Below are positions 63,957 to 64,000 of a DNA stretch of 64,000 bases, piece after piece; within the stretch, counting starts at the first letter, position 1; the number at the start of each line of letters is the position of its first letter. The position numbers and the translations under genes are program-made. This DNA comes from Parabacteroides goldsteinii (lineage in GTDB: Bacteria; Bacteroidota; Bacteroidia; Bacteroidales; Tannerellaceae): positions 170,305 to 234,304 of the forward strand of contig NZ_JADNBB010000007.1 in NCBI RefSeq assembly GCF_015550595.1. The letters run 5' to 3'. Below the pieces are notes generated by a model. The model had not been told where the DNA came from, did not search any database, and saw only the letters and a program-made list of their open reading frames with translations.

Positions 63957-64000
63957 GTAAGATCGATAGATATTATCCTATTAATCAGCAAAAAGCCCGG

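Overview
The window looks like chromosome of a gut Bacteroidales bacterium, most likely Parabacteroides or a close relative (inference, no database was searched). Support: SusC/SusD pairs with glycoside hydrolases, ECF sigma factors with FecR-type or membrane partners, Bacteroidetes-type promoters (TAnnTTTG at -7), lipoprotein signals ending in SC, and the DUF1599-DoxX-tpiA-SPOR-folE gene order that I recall from this group. No rRNA, tRNA, CRISPR array or intact transposase gene was seen.

Layout. 0-4.6 kb: start of an outer-membrane protein gene, a toxin-antitoxin pair whose YafQ-like toxin is cut by an in-frame stop, an ECF sigma/membrane-partner pair, and a divergent secreted beta-propeller protein with two CxxCH haem motifs. 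4.6-12.1 kb: conserved housekeeping genes (folE, a SPOR protein, tpiA, DoxX, DUF1599, an M23/LysM peptidase, recG). 12.1-18.3 kb: accessory island with three paralogous 8-strand-type outer-membrane proteins, a lipoprotein, a small DUF3244-like protein, a transmembrane TPR regulator and an EamA transporter. 18.4-33.7 kb: polysaccharide utilization locus 1 (PUL1): FGGY kinase of sedoheptulokinase type, MFS sugar transporter, three divergent GH32-type beta-propeller enzymes, SusC/SusD and a GntR/LacI-type regulator. It is preceded by the broken 3' end of a GH51 gene and followed by an intact GH51 gene. 33.8-45.5 kb: PUL2: GH51, GH3, SusD, SusC with an STN domain, FecR anti-sigma and a divergent ECF sigma. 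45.5-51.2 kb: ispD, xseB, xseA, an S8 protease, an Lrp regulator and two FKBP isomerases. 51.2-56.7 kb: a possible small RNA, a frameshifted small membrane protein gene, a GH76-GH125 alpha-1,6-mannan pair, an unknown protein and a sirtuin. 56.7-64 kb: a propeller/haem/SUMF1 fusion, a large unknown secreted protein, an ECF sigma, and a 33-bp inverted repeat pair.

How the genes work together. PUL1 copies the plan of a fructan PUL (surface import, periplasmic ketofuranosidase, inner-membrane sugar permease, cytoplasmic kinase), but the fructokinase is replaced by a sedoheptulokinase-like enzyme and all three propellers have altered active-site motifs. Its substrate may therefore be an unusual ketose glycoside. 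PUL2 is a sigma/anti-sigma controlled arabinoside locus. The GH76/GH125 pair would trim alpha-1,6-linked mannan.

The main non-genic observation is three intergenic tandem arrays at 4485, 16504 and 54910. All have a 22-bp period and palindromic units, but each has its own sequence. Others are a cluster of ACATTT motifs between divergent PUL1 genes, twin hairpins with one identical loop before the PUL2 susC, and the right-edge inverted repeat, whose size fits an invertible promoter.
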